Assembly: GCA_944323945.1 (NCBI GenBank)
Contig: CALUUL010000001.1
Coordinates: forward strand, 20,199 to 84,198
DNA: 64,000 nt
Direction: 5' to 3'
From: Candidatus Gastranaerophilales bacterium
GTDB taxonomy: Bacteria > Cyanobacteriota > Vampirovibrionia > Gastranaerophilales > Gastranaerophilaceae
Shown here: positions 9,006 through 16,546 of the stretch, piece by piece
How positions within the stretch are numbered: position 1 is the first letter of the stretch
Layout of the letters: each line of letters opens with the position of its first letter
Made by a program: the position numbers and the translations under genes
Notes under the pieces: generated by a model
Told to the model about the DNA's origin: nothing
What the model saw: only the letters and a program-made list of their open reading frames with translations
The model's database searches: none

Positions 9006-10219
9006 ACTATGAACAAGCAAAAGAACTCTTAACATCTCAAGGAAAATTTTATATAAACCTTGGACTTGAAAGAATTCAATCAATATTAAAACTGATAGGA
9101 AACCCTCAAGAAAAAATTAAAATAATACATGTTGCAGGTACAAACGGAAAAGGTTCTGTATCTTCTATTCTAGCAAATATATTAAAATGTGCAGGATATA
9201 AAACAGGACTATATACCAGCCCTCATTTGATTGAATATACTGAACGTATAAAAATTAATAATATTGATATTTCAAAAGAAGATTTTGCTTCTTATATAGA
9301 AAAAATATGTACTATAGCAGAGAAGAAAAATATTCACCTTACAGAATTTGAAATATTAACAGCAATTGCATTTAAATACTTTGCTGATAATAAAGTTAAA
9401 ATAGCAGTGATAGAAACAGGTCTTGGCGGAAGATTTGATGCTACAAACGTTTGTAAAAAACCAATCCTTTCAATAATTACATCAATTTCACTTGACCATA
9501 CAGATAGACTTGGGAATACAATAGAAAAAATTGCATTTGAAAAAGCAGGAATAATAAAACCAAAATCGACAATATTAACAGAATTTTCTAATAATGGATT
9601 CAATGTAATAAAAAATACAGCAGAAGAAAAAAAAGCAAACCTAATAGTTGCTACAAATTATGTAAATATGAACTATGAAAATGGAAAAAACTACGTTTAT
9701 ATTGAAGATAGAAAATTTGAATTCCCGCTATTAGGACTATATCAAAAGGCAAATCTATCAATAGTTTTGAAAGCTGTTGAATTTCTAAAAATAAAAACTG
9801 AAGCAATAGTTGAAGGTATTAAAACTGCAAAATGGCCTGCAAGACTTGAATTTATTAAAGACAAAAATCTATTGATTGATGGAGCTCATAATCCTGATGC
9901 GGCAAGAGAATTGAGAAAAAGTCTTGATTATTATTTCAATAATCAAAAAAGGATATTCTTATATTCAACTCTAAATACTAAAGACTACAAAGAAATAGCT
10001 AAAATACTATTTAATGAAGATGATGAAATTTATTTTTATGAATTCAATAATAAAAATGCAATATCTTTTGAAGAATATAAAAAGAACAACTCTCAACTTA
10101 AAAATATTAAACAGTTCAATAGAAACAAATTAAAAGACTTTTTACAAAAACCTGAATTAAAAATCGTGACAGGTAGTTTATATATGATTGGTGAACTTTA
10201 CAGTGAATTAAAAAATTAA
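9002..10219 (+). CDS. folC: Folylpolyglutamate synthase / dihydrofolate synthase FolC
   Basis: 405 residues, a Mur-ligase relative that adds glutamate to dihydropteroate and to folates. The P-loop is AGTNGKGSVS (45-54), where the GKG form separates FolC from Mur enzymes. Later come TSPHLIEYTERI, ETGLGGRFDATN (the FolC signature), SLDHTDRLG and DGAHNPDAA. It overlaps murG by four bases (ATGA), so it is translated from the wall operon. Whether it has one or both activities cannot be told from sequence. It converges with dnaB, whose stop is one base away. Confidence 0.94.
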   Translation: MNYEQAKELLTSQGKFYINLGLERIQSILKLIGNPQEKIKIIHVAGTNGKGSVSSILANILKCAGYKTGLYTSPHLIEYTERIKINNIDISKEDFASYIEKICTIAEKKNIHLTEFEILTAIAFKYFADNKVKIAVIETGLGGRFDATNVCKKPILSIITSISLDHTDRLGNTIEKIAFEKAGIIKPKSTILTEFSNNGFNVIKNTAEEKKANLIVATNYVNMNYENGKNYVYIEDRKFEFPLLGLYQKANLSIVLKAVEFLKIKTEAIVEGIKTAKWPARLEFIKDKNLLIDGAHNPDAARELRKSLDYYFNNQKRIFLYSTLNTKDYKEIAKILFNEDDEIYFYEFNNKNAISFEEYKKNNSQLKNIKQFNRNKLKDFLQKPELKIVTGSLYMIGELYSELKN

Positions 10220-10220
10220 T

Positions 10221-11585
10221 TTAAAATTCTGTAGTTTTAGTCGGATTTTTAAACTTTGTTATATTAGATTGGAACAACAATTCAACAGTACCTGTTGAGC
10301 CATTTCTGTGTTTAGCAATAATGATTTCAGCTTTACCTTTATTCTCAACATTATCACGATTATAGTATTCATCCCTATATATAAACATAACAATATCAGC
10401 ATCTTGTTCTATAGCACCAGAATCTCTTAAATCAGATAACATAGGTCTTTTATCAGGTCTTTGTTCAACACCACGTGATAACTGAGAAAGTGCAATAATA
10501 GGAACATCTAATTCTCTTGCCAACCCCTTCAAAGAACGGGAAATTACAGATATTTGTTGATTTCTATCATTAGGATTTCCACCGCCTTCCATCAATTGTA
10601 AATAATCAATTACAACTAATCCAAGCTCTTTTTCTTCCATCATTAGTCTTCTGCATTTTGCTTTTATATCAGTTGCAGTAACACCTGATGCATCATCTAT
10701 ATATATTTTGGCATCAGAAAGTTTAGTCATTCCATCAACTAATTTTTCCCAATCTTTAGGCTGCAAATTACCGGTACGTACTCTTTGAGAATCAACCTCA
10801 GCTTCTGCACATAGCATACGGCTTACGAGCTGCTGCTTAGGCATTTCTAAAGAAAATATGGCAACTCCCTTTTTACCTTTTAATGCAACATTTTGAGCTA
10901 AATTTAATGCAAAAGCCGTCTTTCCCATTGAAGGTCGTGCAGCAAGAATTATTAAATCCGATTTTTGAAGTCCTGAAGTTATATTATCCAAATCATAAAA
11001 ACCGGTTGTAACTCCTACTAATTCATCTTTATTATTAAATCTTCGCTCGATTGTCTCATAACTTGATACGACCAAATCTTGTATTGCAACTAAATCAGAA
11101 GTATCTTTTTGTGCAGCAATATTAAATATCATTTTTTGAGCATTATCTAAAACAATATCCGTATCTTCATTTTCATAAGCATTTGCAACTATCTCTGAAC
11201 CGGCATTTATTAAAGCTCGCTTTATTTCTTTTTCTCGTATAATTTTTGCATAATACTCAATATTAGCCGTAGTTACAACATTTATTGCCAAATCATTTAT
11301 ATATGAACGTCCGCCTACCGCATCAAGATCTTCTTTATCTCTTAAATATTCAGATACCGTAACTATATCTATAGGCTCATTTTTTCTGAAAAGATCTAAT
11401 ACTGCTTCATAAATAATTTTATGAGCAGGCTTATAAAAACTCTCAGGTTTCAAATACTCAACTATTCGTCCTAATGACATGGGATTTACTAATATAGCAC
11501 CAAGTACAGCTTCTTCTGCATCAACACTTTGCGGCATCATTTTAAGCATGTCTGAACTTGGTTGTTTAACAACTTTATTAACCAA
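10221..11585 (-). CDS. dnaB: Replicative DNA helicase DnaB
   Basis: About 454 residues. The hexameric helicase unwinds DNA ahead of the replisome. The N-terminal primase-interacting domain begins PQSVDAEEAVLGAILVNP. The RecA-like C-terminal domain has Walker A ARPSMGKTA, the motif ATDIKAKCRRL, Walker B LVVIDYLQLM and SDLRDSGAIEQDADIVMF. There is no intein. The start is a judgement: TTG 11585 follows GGAGG by 4 bases, whereas a TTG at 11603 has no ribosome binding site and would contain that GGAGG. It stands alone, 51 bases after the coiled-coil gene on the same strand. Confidence 0.95.
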   Translation of the reverse strand: MVNKVVKQPSSDMLKMMPQSVDAEEAVLGAILVNPMSLGRIVEYLKPESFYKPAHKIIYEAVLDLFRKNEPIDIVTVSEYLRDKEDLDAVGGRSYINDLAINVVTTANIEYYAKIIREKEIKRALINAGSEIVANAYENEDTDIVLDNAQKMIFNIAAQKDTSDLVAIQDLVVSSYETIERRFNNKDELVGVTTGFYDLDNITSGLQKSDLIILAARPSMGKTAFALNLAQNVALKGKKGVAIFSLEMPKQQLVSRMLCAEAEVDSQRVRTGNLQPKDWEKLVDGMTKLSDAKIYIDDASGVTATDIKAKCRRLMMEEKELGLVVIDYLQLMEGGGNPNDRNQQISVISRSLKGLARELDVPIIALSQLSRGVEQRPDKRPMLSDLRDSGAIEQDADIVMFIYRDEYYNRDNVENKGKAEIIIAKHRNGSTGTVELLFQSNITKFKNPTKTTEF

Positions 11586-11636
11586 CTTTCCTCCAATTAA
11601 CAATAGGACTTATCTGTATTTTTTATTATAAATTTA

Positions 11637-12209
11637 TTACTCTGCATATGCTTTTGAATTGTTATAATCTGCAGGCATGCCTTTAGCTTTATCCTTTTGT
11701 TGAGCAAGATAATCTTGTCCATTTCTAACAATTCTATGAATTTGTTCAATATCTCTTTCTAAATTATTAAGAACTTGTTCTGCATATGCTTGTGCACCTT
11801 CTTTTGTCTGCATAGCATCTTGATATGCATTTCTTCTCACTGCATCTGCTTCTTCTGCAGCTTTATTCTTCATCTCTTCGCAACTTTCTTTAACTTGTTC
11901 TTGAATTTTAGCTGCTTTTTCTCTTACTGCTCTTATTAATTCAGACTCACTTAAAATATTTGCTGCAGTATTTTGCGCTTCTGATATAATTCTATCAGCT
12001 CTGCTTTGAGCTTCCATATAGATATCATCACGTCTTTTTAATATCATTTCCGCTGTCTTAATTTCTTCTGGTAAAATTGCTCTTATTTTACTTAATATAT
12101 CTTGTATATCATCAGTATTCATAAATAAGCAGTAGCTTCCAACATGAAATTTATTATCTAATAATTCATCAGCTTCATCTATTAAATGACTTACTCTTAA
12201 CTCTGTCAT
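11637..12209 (-). CDS. Coiled-coil protein of the DivIVA / ATP-synthase-subunit-b-like type, next to coaD
   Basis: 190 residues. After a short N-terminal segment (RVSHLIDEADELLDN), residues about 60-175 form a long, charged, alanine-rich coiled coil (DRIISEAQNTAANILSESE, EEMKNKAAEEADAVRRNAY) like that of DivIVA-type scaffolds and ATP synthase b subunits. It has no membrane segment, so it is not a real b subunit. Proteins of this kind commonly sit beside coaD in cyanobacteria and Firmicutes, but the function is unknown to me. Its ATG lies 4 bases beyond the coaD stop, so they are one transcript. Confidence 0.8.
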   Translation of the reverse strand: MTELRVSHLIDEADELLDNKFHVGSYCLFMNTDDIQDILSKIRAILPEEIKTAEMILKRRDDIYMEAQSRADRIISEAQNTAANILSESELIRAVREKAAKIQEQVKESCEEMKNKAAEEADAVRRNAYQDAMQTKEGAQAYAEQVLNNLERDIEQIHRIVRNGQDYLAQQKDKAKGMPADYNNSKAYAE

Positions 12210-12213
12210 GGTT

Positions 12214-12696
12214 TTAACCTTTCGTATATTTTAATTCTAAATATTTTGCTACAGGCTCCGGTACAAACTTTGAAACATCTCCATTCATTAATGCTATTTC
12301 TCTTACCGTACCTGATGATATAAAGTTATATTTTGGCTTCGTTATTAAAAAAACTGTGTGTATATCTGAACATAATGCACTATTTGCTTGGGATAACTGC
12401 ATCTCATACTCAAAATCAGAAACAGCTCTTAATCCTCTTATTAAAACATTTGCATTCTTCTTTTTGGCATATTCAATGGTTAATCCATCAAAACTATCAA
12501 TTTCCACATTATTTAATTCACTACAAGATTCTCTTATAAGAGAAAGCCTATCTTCTAAAGGTAAAAAACTTCTTTTATTTACATTCACTGAAACAACAAT
12601 AATAACCTTGTCAAAAATATATGCAGCTCTTTTTAGCACATCTAAGTGACCTTTGGTAATTGGATCAAAACTACCTGGATATATTGCTATTTTCAA
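12214..12696 (-). CDS. coaD: Pantetheine-phosphate adenylyltransferase CoaD
   Basis: 160 residues, the usual length. It converts 4'-phosphopantetheine and ATP to dephospho-CoA, the penultimate step of coenzyme A synthesis. The N-terminal nucleotidyltransferase motif YPGSFDPITKGHLDV contains the T/HxGH-type site, LIRGLRAVSDFEYE is the CoaD-specific central region, and ISSGTVRE is the second ATP-binding motif. The start is TTG at 12696, with AAGAAGG 8 bases upstream, and MKIAIYPGSF fits the family N-terminus exactly. It is the first gene of a two-gene transcript with the coiled-coil gene. Confidence 0.95.
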   Translation of the reverse strand: MKIAIYPGSFDPITKGHLDVLKRAAYIFDKVIIVVSVNVNKRSFLPLEDRLSLIRESCSELNNVEIDSFDGLTIEYAKKKNANVLIRGLRAVSDFEYEMQLSQANSALCSDIHTVFLITKPKYNFISSGTVREIALMNGDVSKFVPEPVAKYLELKYTKG

Positions 12697-12782
12697 TATT
12701 TTTACCTTCTTTAGATATAACCTACAATATATTATATTGCAATCATGTTTTTACGATTATCAGCTAAGTCAAAAACTTTAGG

Positions 12783-12798
12783 ATTGTTTACAAACAAT
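12783..12798. repeat. Short palindrome at the 3' end of the diguanylate cyclase gene
   Basis: ATTGTTT-AC-AAACAAT, two 7-bp arms separated by two bases, ends on the first base of the stop codon of the upstream gene. A second near-perfect palindrome, CAATATA-T-TATATTG (12725-12739), lies between it and coaD. They may be operator sites for coaD or chance symmetry in AT-rich DNA; no U-tract marks a terminator. Confidence 0.25.
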
Positions 12799-14408
12799 TA
12801 TGAGGGATTATAACGGGTAAACATTCCATCAAAATACAGATGAATACAATTTTTACCGTTTTCTTTTGAAACATATAATGCCTTATCTGCCCAATCAATA
12901 AGTTCTTTTATATCTTCTGACGCATTTGGATATTCTGAAATACCAATACTGACAGTTGGTCTGATTACTGTTTCATTATCAACATTAACTTCTATTTCGC
13001 TTATTTTTTTCCTCAATCTTTCAGCAATGATTACTGCATTTAAAGCAGCTGTTTCTGGCAAGATTATAGTAAATTCTTCTCCGCCATATCTGGCTGGAAT
13101 ATCTACATGCCTTATTGTTTTCTGAATAGTTGCTGCTATTTCTTTTAGAACCATATCACCAACTAAGTGTCCATATGTATCATTTACTTGTTTAAAATTA
13201 TCAATATCAAGCATTAATAAAGATAATACATGATGATATCTTTGAACTCGTTTTATCTCTGATTCCAACAAAAAATAAAAATGTCTGTGTATATATAACT
13301 TAGTTAAACCATCTTTTGTTGCAAGTTCATATAATTGAGCATTATCAACAGCTATTGCTGCCTGATTTGCTAATGCTTCTACAAACTCTAAATCTTTTTT
13401 ATTAAATAATTTACCGTTTTTCTTATTTGTAATATTTATAATACCTATACATTCACCTTTCGCAATTAAAGGAACACATATTAAAGAAGAAACATTACTT
13501 CCATCATCAAACTTATTAAACCTTGGATCTTGTCCGCCTAAATTTGTGATTATAGATCTTTTTTCTGTAAATACTTTTCCGGCAATTCCACTTTCCGGTT
13601 TCATTTTTTGGCATTCAATCAATCCATTATTAATATCATCTTCATGCTTCTTGTCTTTAAGACCATATACAACTTTTACTTGCAGAGTATTATCAGATGG
13701 ATCATATAACATTAATGAACCTTTTTCTGCATTTACCGTTTCTATTGCCTTATCTAATATTACGCTTATTAATCTTTTTAAATCATCAATAAAATTAACC
13801 GCTTGAGAAATATTATACAAAATAGATAGATTATGAAGTGTTTTATTTAATTCAACAATCTTCGACTCTTGCTCTTTTGTTTGTATAAATTTTCTCATTA
13901 TTGGTTCTACACAATTGAAAACCTGATTTATATACCTGAAATCATCCTCTGAAAATTCTGATTCATCTTCTTTTTTACTCATAAAACAGACACAAAATGC
14001 CTGTGTATCGTTACTGAATACTTTTAAATACTCTGCTTGTAATTCGTGTAATTTATGAGTATTCCAAAAGGCTTTGTATATTATTCCATCCTTATTAGTA
14101 ACTTTAATAATTTCATCTGTTCCGGTTTGCAAAAATGGAGCATTATCAGCATCAAATTCAAATTCTAAATCAGAATCTGAAACAATATTCTTGGTCTGAA
14201 AAATTCCATTGTTAAGAAGAAAAAACCTTATATTTTTCAAACCCAATGATGATTTTACTAAAAATGCCACCTTTGACAACAAATCTTCTATTGTTCTTGA
14301 TTGGTTTGCGACCATGTTCAAATCAAAAAGATTATGCAACTCTAGTACATTCTTTTGTAAACTATATAACTTTTCCGCCAAATCTTGATTCATATATGTA
14401 TTATACAT
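12798..14408 (-). CDS. GAF-GAF-GGDEF diguanylate cyclase
   Basis: 536 residues, soluble. Residues about 20-175 look like a divergent GAF domain, 190-355 are a clear GAF domain (SLMLYDPSDNTLQV, then SLICVPLIAKGECIGIINITNK), and 365-525 are a GGDEF domain. The active site is YGGEEF (441-446), an accepted variant of GGDEF, and LMLDIDNFKQVNDTYGH precedes it. An inhibitory site R-x-x-D (R433-D436) lies exactly five residues before GGEEF, so product feedback by c-di-GMP is expected. No EAL or HD-GYP domain is present. The start could also be ATG 14393; neither has a clear ribosome binding site. The ligand of the GAF domains is unknown. Confidence 0.9.
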   Translation of the reverse strand: MYNTYMNQDLAEKLYSLQKNVLELHNLFDLNMVANQSRTIEDLLSKVAFLVKSSLGLKNIRFFLLNNGIFQTKNIVSDSDLEFEFDADNAPFLQTGTDEIIKVTNKDGIIYKAFWNTHKLHELQAEYLKVFSNDTQAFCVCFMSKKEDESEFSEDDFRYINQVFNCVEPIMRKFIQTKEQESKIVELNKTLHNLSILYNISQAVNFIDDLKRLISVILDKAIETVNAEKGSLMLYDPSDNTLQVKVVYGLKDKKHEDDINNGLIECQKMKPESGIAGKVFTEKRSIITNLGGQDPRFNKFDDGSNVSSLICVPLIAKGECIGIINITNKKNGKLFNKKDLEFVEALANQAAIAVDNAQLYELATKDGLTKLYIHRHFYFLLESEIKRVQRYHHVLSLLMLDIDNFKQVNDTYGHLVGDMVLKEIAATIQKTIRHVDIPARYGGEEFTIILPETAALNAVIIAERLRKKISEIEVNVDNETVIRPTVSIGISEYPNASEDIKELIDWADKALYVSKENGKNCIHLYFDGMFTRYNPS

Positions 14409-14431
14409 TAAAAAAAATTATAAAAACAGAC

Positions 14432-14755
14432 TTATTTATTATTTTTAGAACTTTTCTTATTTTCAACAGCTGCTAAAAGTGCTGATGAAGCAATTAATAC
14501 TGGGGCAAAAAAACCTGTGAGATTATTCTTTAATGATTTCTTAACCGGAATATTTTTTGAAGTTTTATCAATAGCAGTCCATATCCCCGTCAATATTAAT
14601 AAAGTAGGTGTAGATTTTTTTGCATGTTTTACGAAACTATCAAAATATGGATGCTTATCACTTTCTTTATAACGTTTAACTGATATATTGGCTATAGGCC
14701 TATTCTCTTTTTTTATAGGGATCGAATTTCCAGCAGTAGAAACACCTTTAATCAT
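14432..14755 (-). CDS. Small membrane protein of unknown function, downstream of ribD
   Basis: 107 residues, not recognised. A basic N-terminal region of about 45 residues is followed by two hydrophobic segments, about 50-63 (PTLLILTGIWTAID) and 80-97 (TGFFAPVLIASSALLAAV), and a lysine-rich tail. GAGAGGAAG stands 4 bases before the ATG, so translation is well supported. It starts 19 bases after the ribD stop and so probably shares that transcript. Several similar small membrane proteins occur in this window, e.g. at 31068-31391. Confidence 0.65.
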   Translation of the reverse strand: MIKGVSTAGNSIPIKKENRPIANISVKRYKESDKHPYFDSFVKHAKKSTPTLLILTGIWTAIDKTSKNIPVKKSLKNNLTGFFAPVLIASSALLAAVENKKSSKNNK

Positions 14756-14774
14756 AAAGCTTCCTCTCTAAATT

Positions 14775-15872
14775 TTAGTTATTTAGGAACTTTGCTATTA
14801 TTATTATATCTCTTTTTAAGCGTTTCGTCGATATAAAATCCAAATTGTTACATTCTGAAATTTCATTTCTAACGCAACCCTGAACAAAACTTATTCCATT
14901 TTTATCCGCCAATATTTTGGGGGCTATGAATTGTATAAGTTTATCTGCTAATTTTTCTTGTACAAAAACATTATTAAGCTTTGAACCTGCTTCAACTAAA
15001 ATACTCTTAATTCCTTTATCATAAATTAATTCAACAGCTTTTTTTATATCAATATGTTCATTCTTTAAAGGACATTTTATGAATTCTGCATATTTTGTAT
15101 GTTCTTCTATTTTCTTATCAGATACATTTTCCCCTACAATAATATATACTTTTGTTCCATTATTATCGTAAATTTTACTATTCTTAGGAGTTGAAAGGTT
15201 TGTATCAATTACTATCCTTACAGGATTTCTTCCATTTTTAATTCTGCACGTCATTGAAGGATTATCTTTTATTACAGTTACAGAACTTGTTAAAATTGCA
15301 TCATATTTATTTCTTAGCTTTTGTACTTCACAGCGGGAATATTCATCTGTTATCCATTTTGAAGAACCTGTTTTTGTTGCAATTTTCCCATCCAAGGTTG
15401 TTGCTGTTTTTATCGTTATAAATGGAGCATGTTCCAACTGGTTTTTAAAAAAAATTTCATTTAATTCTCTGCATTCATGTTCAAGAACACCTTTTATTAC
15501 TTCAATACCTGCATTTTGAAGTTTTTTTACTCCATTTCCAGCTACGATAGGATTTGGATCAAGCGTTCCTATAATAACTTTTTTTATTCCTTTTTCTATA
15601 ATTAAATCAGCACAAGGCGGTGTTTTGCCGTAATGAGAACAAGGTTCTAAATTAACTATTATGGATTTGCCTTTTAAATCTTCTTTGGCAGAAAGAATAG
15701 CATTTCTTTCTGCATGGTTTTGACCATATTTTTCATGCCTGCCTTCTGATATTATTCTATAATTATCATCAAAAATCACGGCACCAACTAATGGATTAGG
15801 AGATACATGCCCCTCACTTTTCTTTGCAAGTTTAATACATCTTCGCATCAATTTTTCATATTGCTTAAGCAT
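14775..15872 (-). CDS. ribD: Bifunctional riboflavin biosynthesis deaminase/reductase RibD
   Basis: 365 residues. It performs the deamination and side-chain reduction steps of the riboflavin pathway. The N-terminal deaminase domain has the zinc site HAE (53-55) and PC-x8-C (EPCSHYGKTPPCAD, Cys78 and Cys87), preceded by VSPNPLVGAVI. The reductase domain begins near residue 150 (TIKTATTLDGKIAT, then SSKWITDEYSR) and has VEAGSKLNNVF near the C-terminus. Its ATG overlaps the stop of the preceding gene (TAATG). No other rib genes or FMN riboswitch are visible nearby. Confidence 0.95.
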   Translation of the reverse strand: MLKQYEKLMRRCIKLAKKSEGHVSPNPLVGAVIFDDNYRIISEGRHEKYGQNHAERNAILSAKEDLKGKSIIVNLEPCSHYGKTPPCADLIIEKGIKKVIIGTLDPNPIVAGNGVKKLQNAGIEVIKGVLEHECRELNEIFFKNQLEHAPFITIKTATTLDGKIATKTGSSKWITDEYSRCEVQKLRNKYDAILTSSVTVIKDNPSMTCRIKNGRNPVRIVIDTNLSTPKNSKIYDNNGTKVYIIVGENVSDKKIEEHTKYAEFIKCPLKNEHIDIKKAVELIYDKGIKSILVEAGSKLNNVFVQEKLADKLIQFIAPKILADKNGISFVQGCVRNEISECNNLDFISTKRLKRDIIIIAKFLNN

Positions 15873-16480
15873 TATTTCACTTTCTTATAAAATGCATCTG
15901 CAACAATCTGTGAATATTTATCTTTTTCATTAACAGATAAAATAATAAGATTCTTACCTTCTTCTAACTCTGCAACTCCCAAAATTCCTTCCATATCTTT
16001 TATCGGGAGATTTGATATTTTTGCAACAACTTTAACATAGGGAACTTTTTGTCCAAAACCATCTAAAGAACCATGTTTTACTACTTCTATTTTATCAAAT
16101 TTTACAACTTTATATTTATATTTATTTACTATTGAATCAATTTTGGTTTGTATATCATCACTTTTAATATCATCTTTTGTAAGAATATCACCATCTTTTG
16201 GTTCAATCATAATCATTTTTTGTCCGCTTGCATTATGCTCTGCAATTATCATTCTGTTTTTTAATATCTTTAGATTTTTATCAATAGTATATTCATCTTC
16301 AATTTCAGATAAATCAACAACATCTTTTGTTTTATCTATCATTTTCTCTTGAGAAGATGTTTCTGTTTTATATTCTTGTATTTTGTCCTTTATAAAATCA
16401 ATTACTCCTAAATGCAAAAGACCAAAAAATACCAAAACAGCAATAACAGTCTTGATAATAAAACTTAAACAACCTTTCAT
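15872..16480 (-). CDS. Membrane-anchored protein of unknown function, upstream of ribD
   Basis: 202 residues, not recognised. One N-terminal membrane segment (about 7-30, IIKTVIAVLVFFGLLHLGVI) is followed by a charged linker and a domain from about 60 to the end (ILKNRMIIAEHNASGQKMIMIEPKDGD, then VKVVAKISNLPI) that probably lies outside the cytoplasm. AAAGGAG lies 5 bases before the ATG. Its stop overlaps the ribD start (TAATG), so it leads that operon, and it is divergent from mutS with only 66 bases between them. No function is suggested by the sequence. Confidence 0.7.
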   Translation of the reverse strand: MKGCLSFIIKTVIAVLVFFGLLHLGVIDFIKDKIQEYKTETSSQEKMIDKTKDVVDLSEIEDEYTIDKNLKILKNRMIIAEHNASGQKMIMIEPKDGDILTKDDIKSDDIQTKIDSIVNKYKYKVVKFDKIEVVKHGSLDGFGQKVPYVKVVAKISNLPIKDMEGILGVAELEEGKNLIILSVNEKDKYSQIVADAFYKKVK

Positions 16481-16511
16481 TAAAACTCCTTTACTAAGAT
16501 ATGTATATTCG

Positions 16512-16540
16512 TTGAAAATAAGCGGAATTTGTAATACATT
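16512..16540 (+). promoter_or_regulatory. Probable promoter of mutS giving a leaderless transcript
   Basis: TTGAAA (16512-16517), 17 bases, then TACATT (16535-16540). The A of the mutS ATG (16547) lies 7 bases after the -10, where transcription would begin, and no ribosome binding site precedes the ATG. Confidence 0.45.
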
Positions 16541-16546
16541 ATAGCT

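Noticed and set aside
11637..12209. ATP synthase subunit b
   Set aside because: The coiled coil resembles subunit b, but there is no N-terminal membrane helix and no other atp gene nearby.
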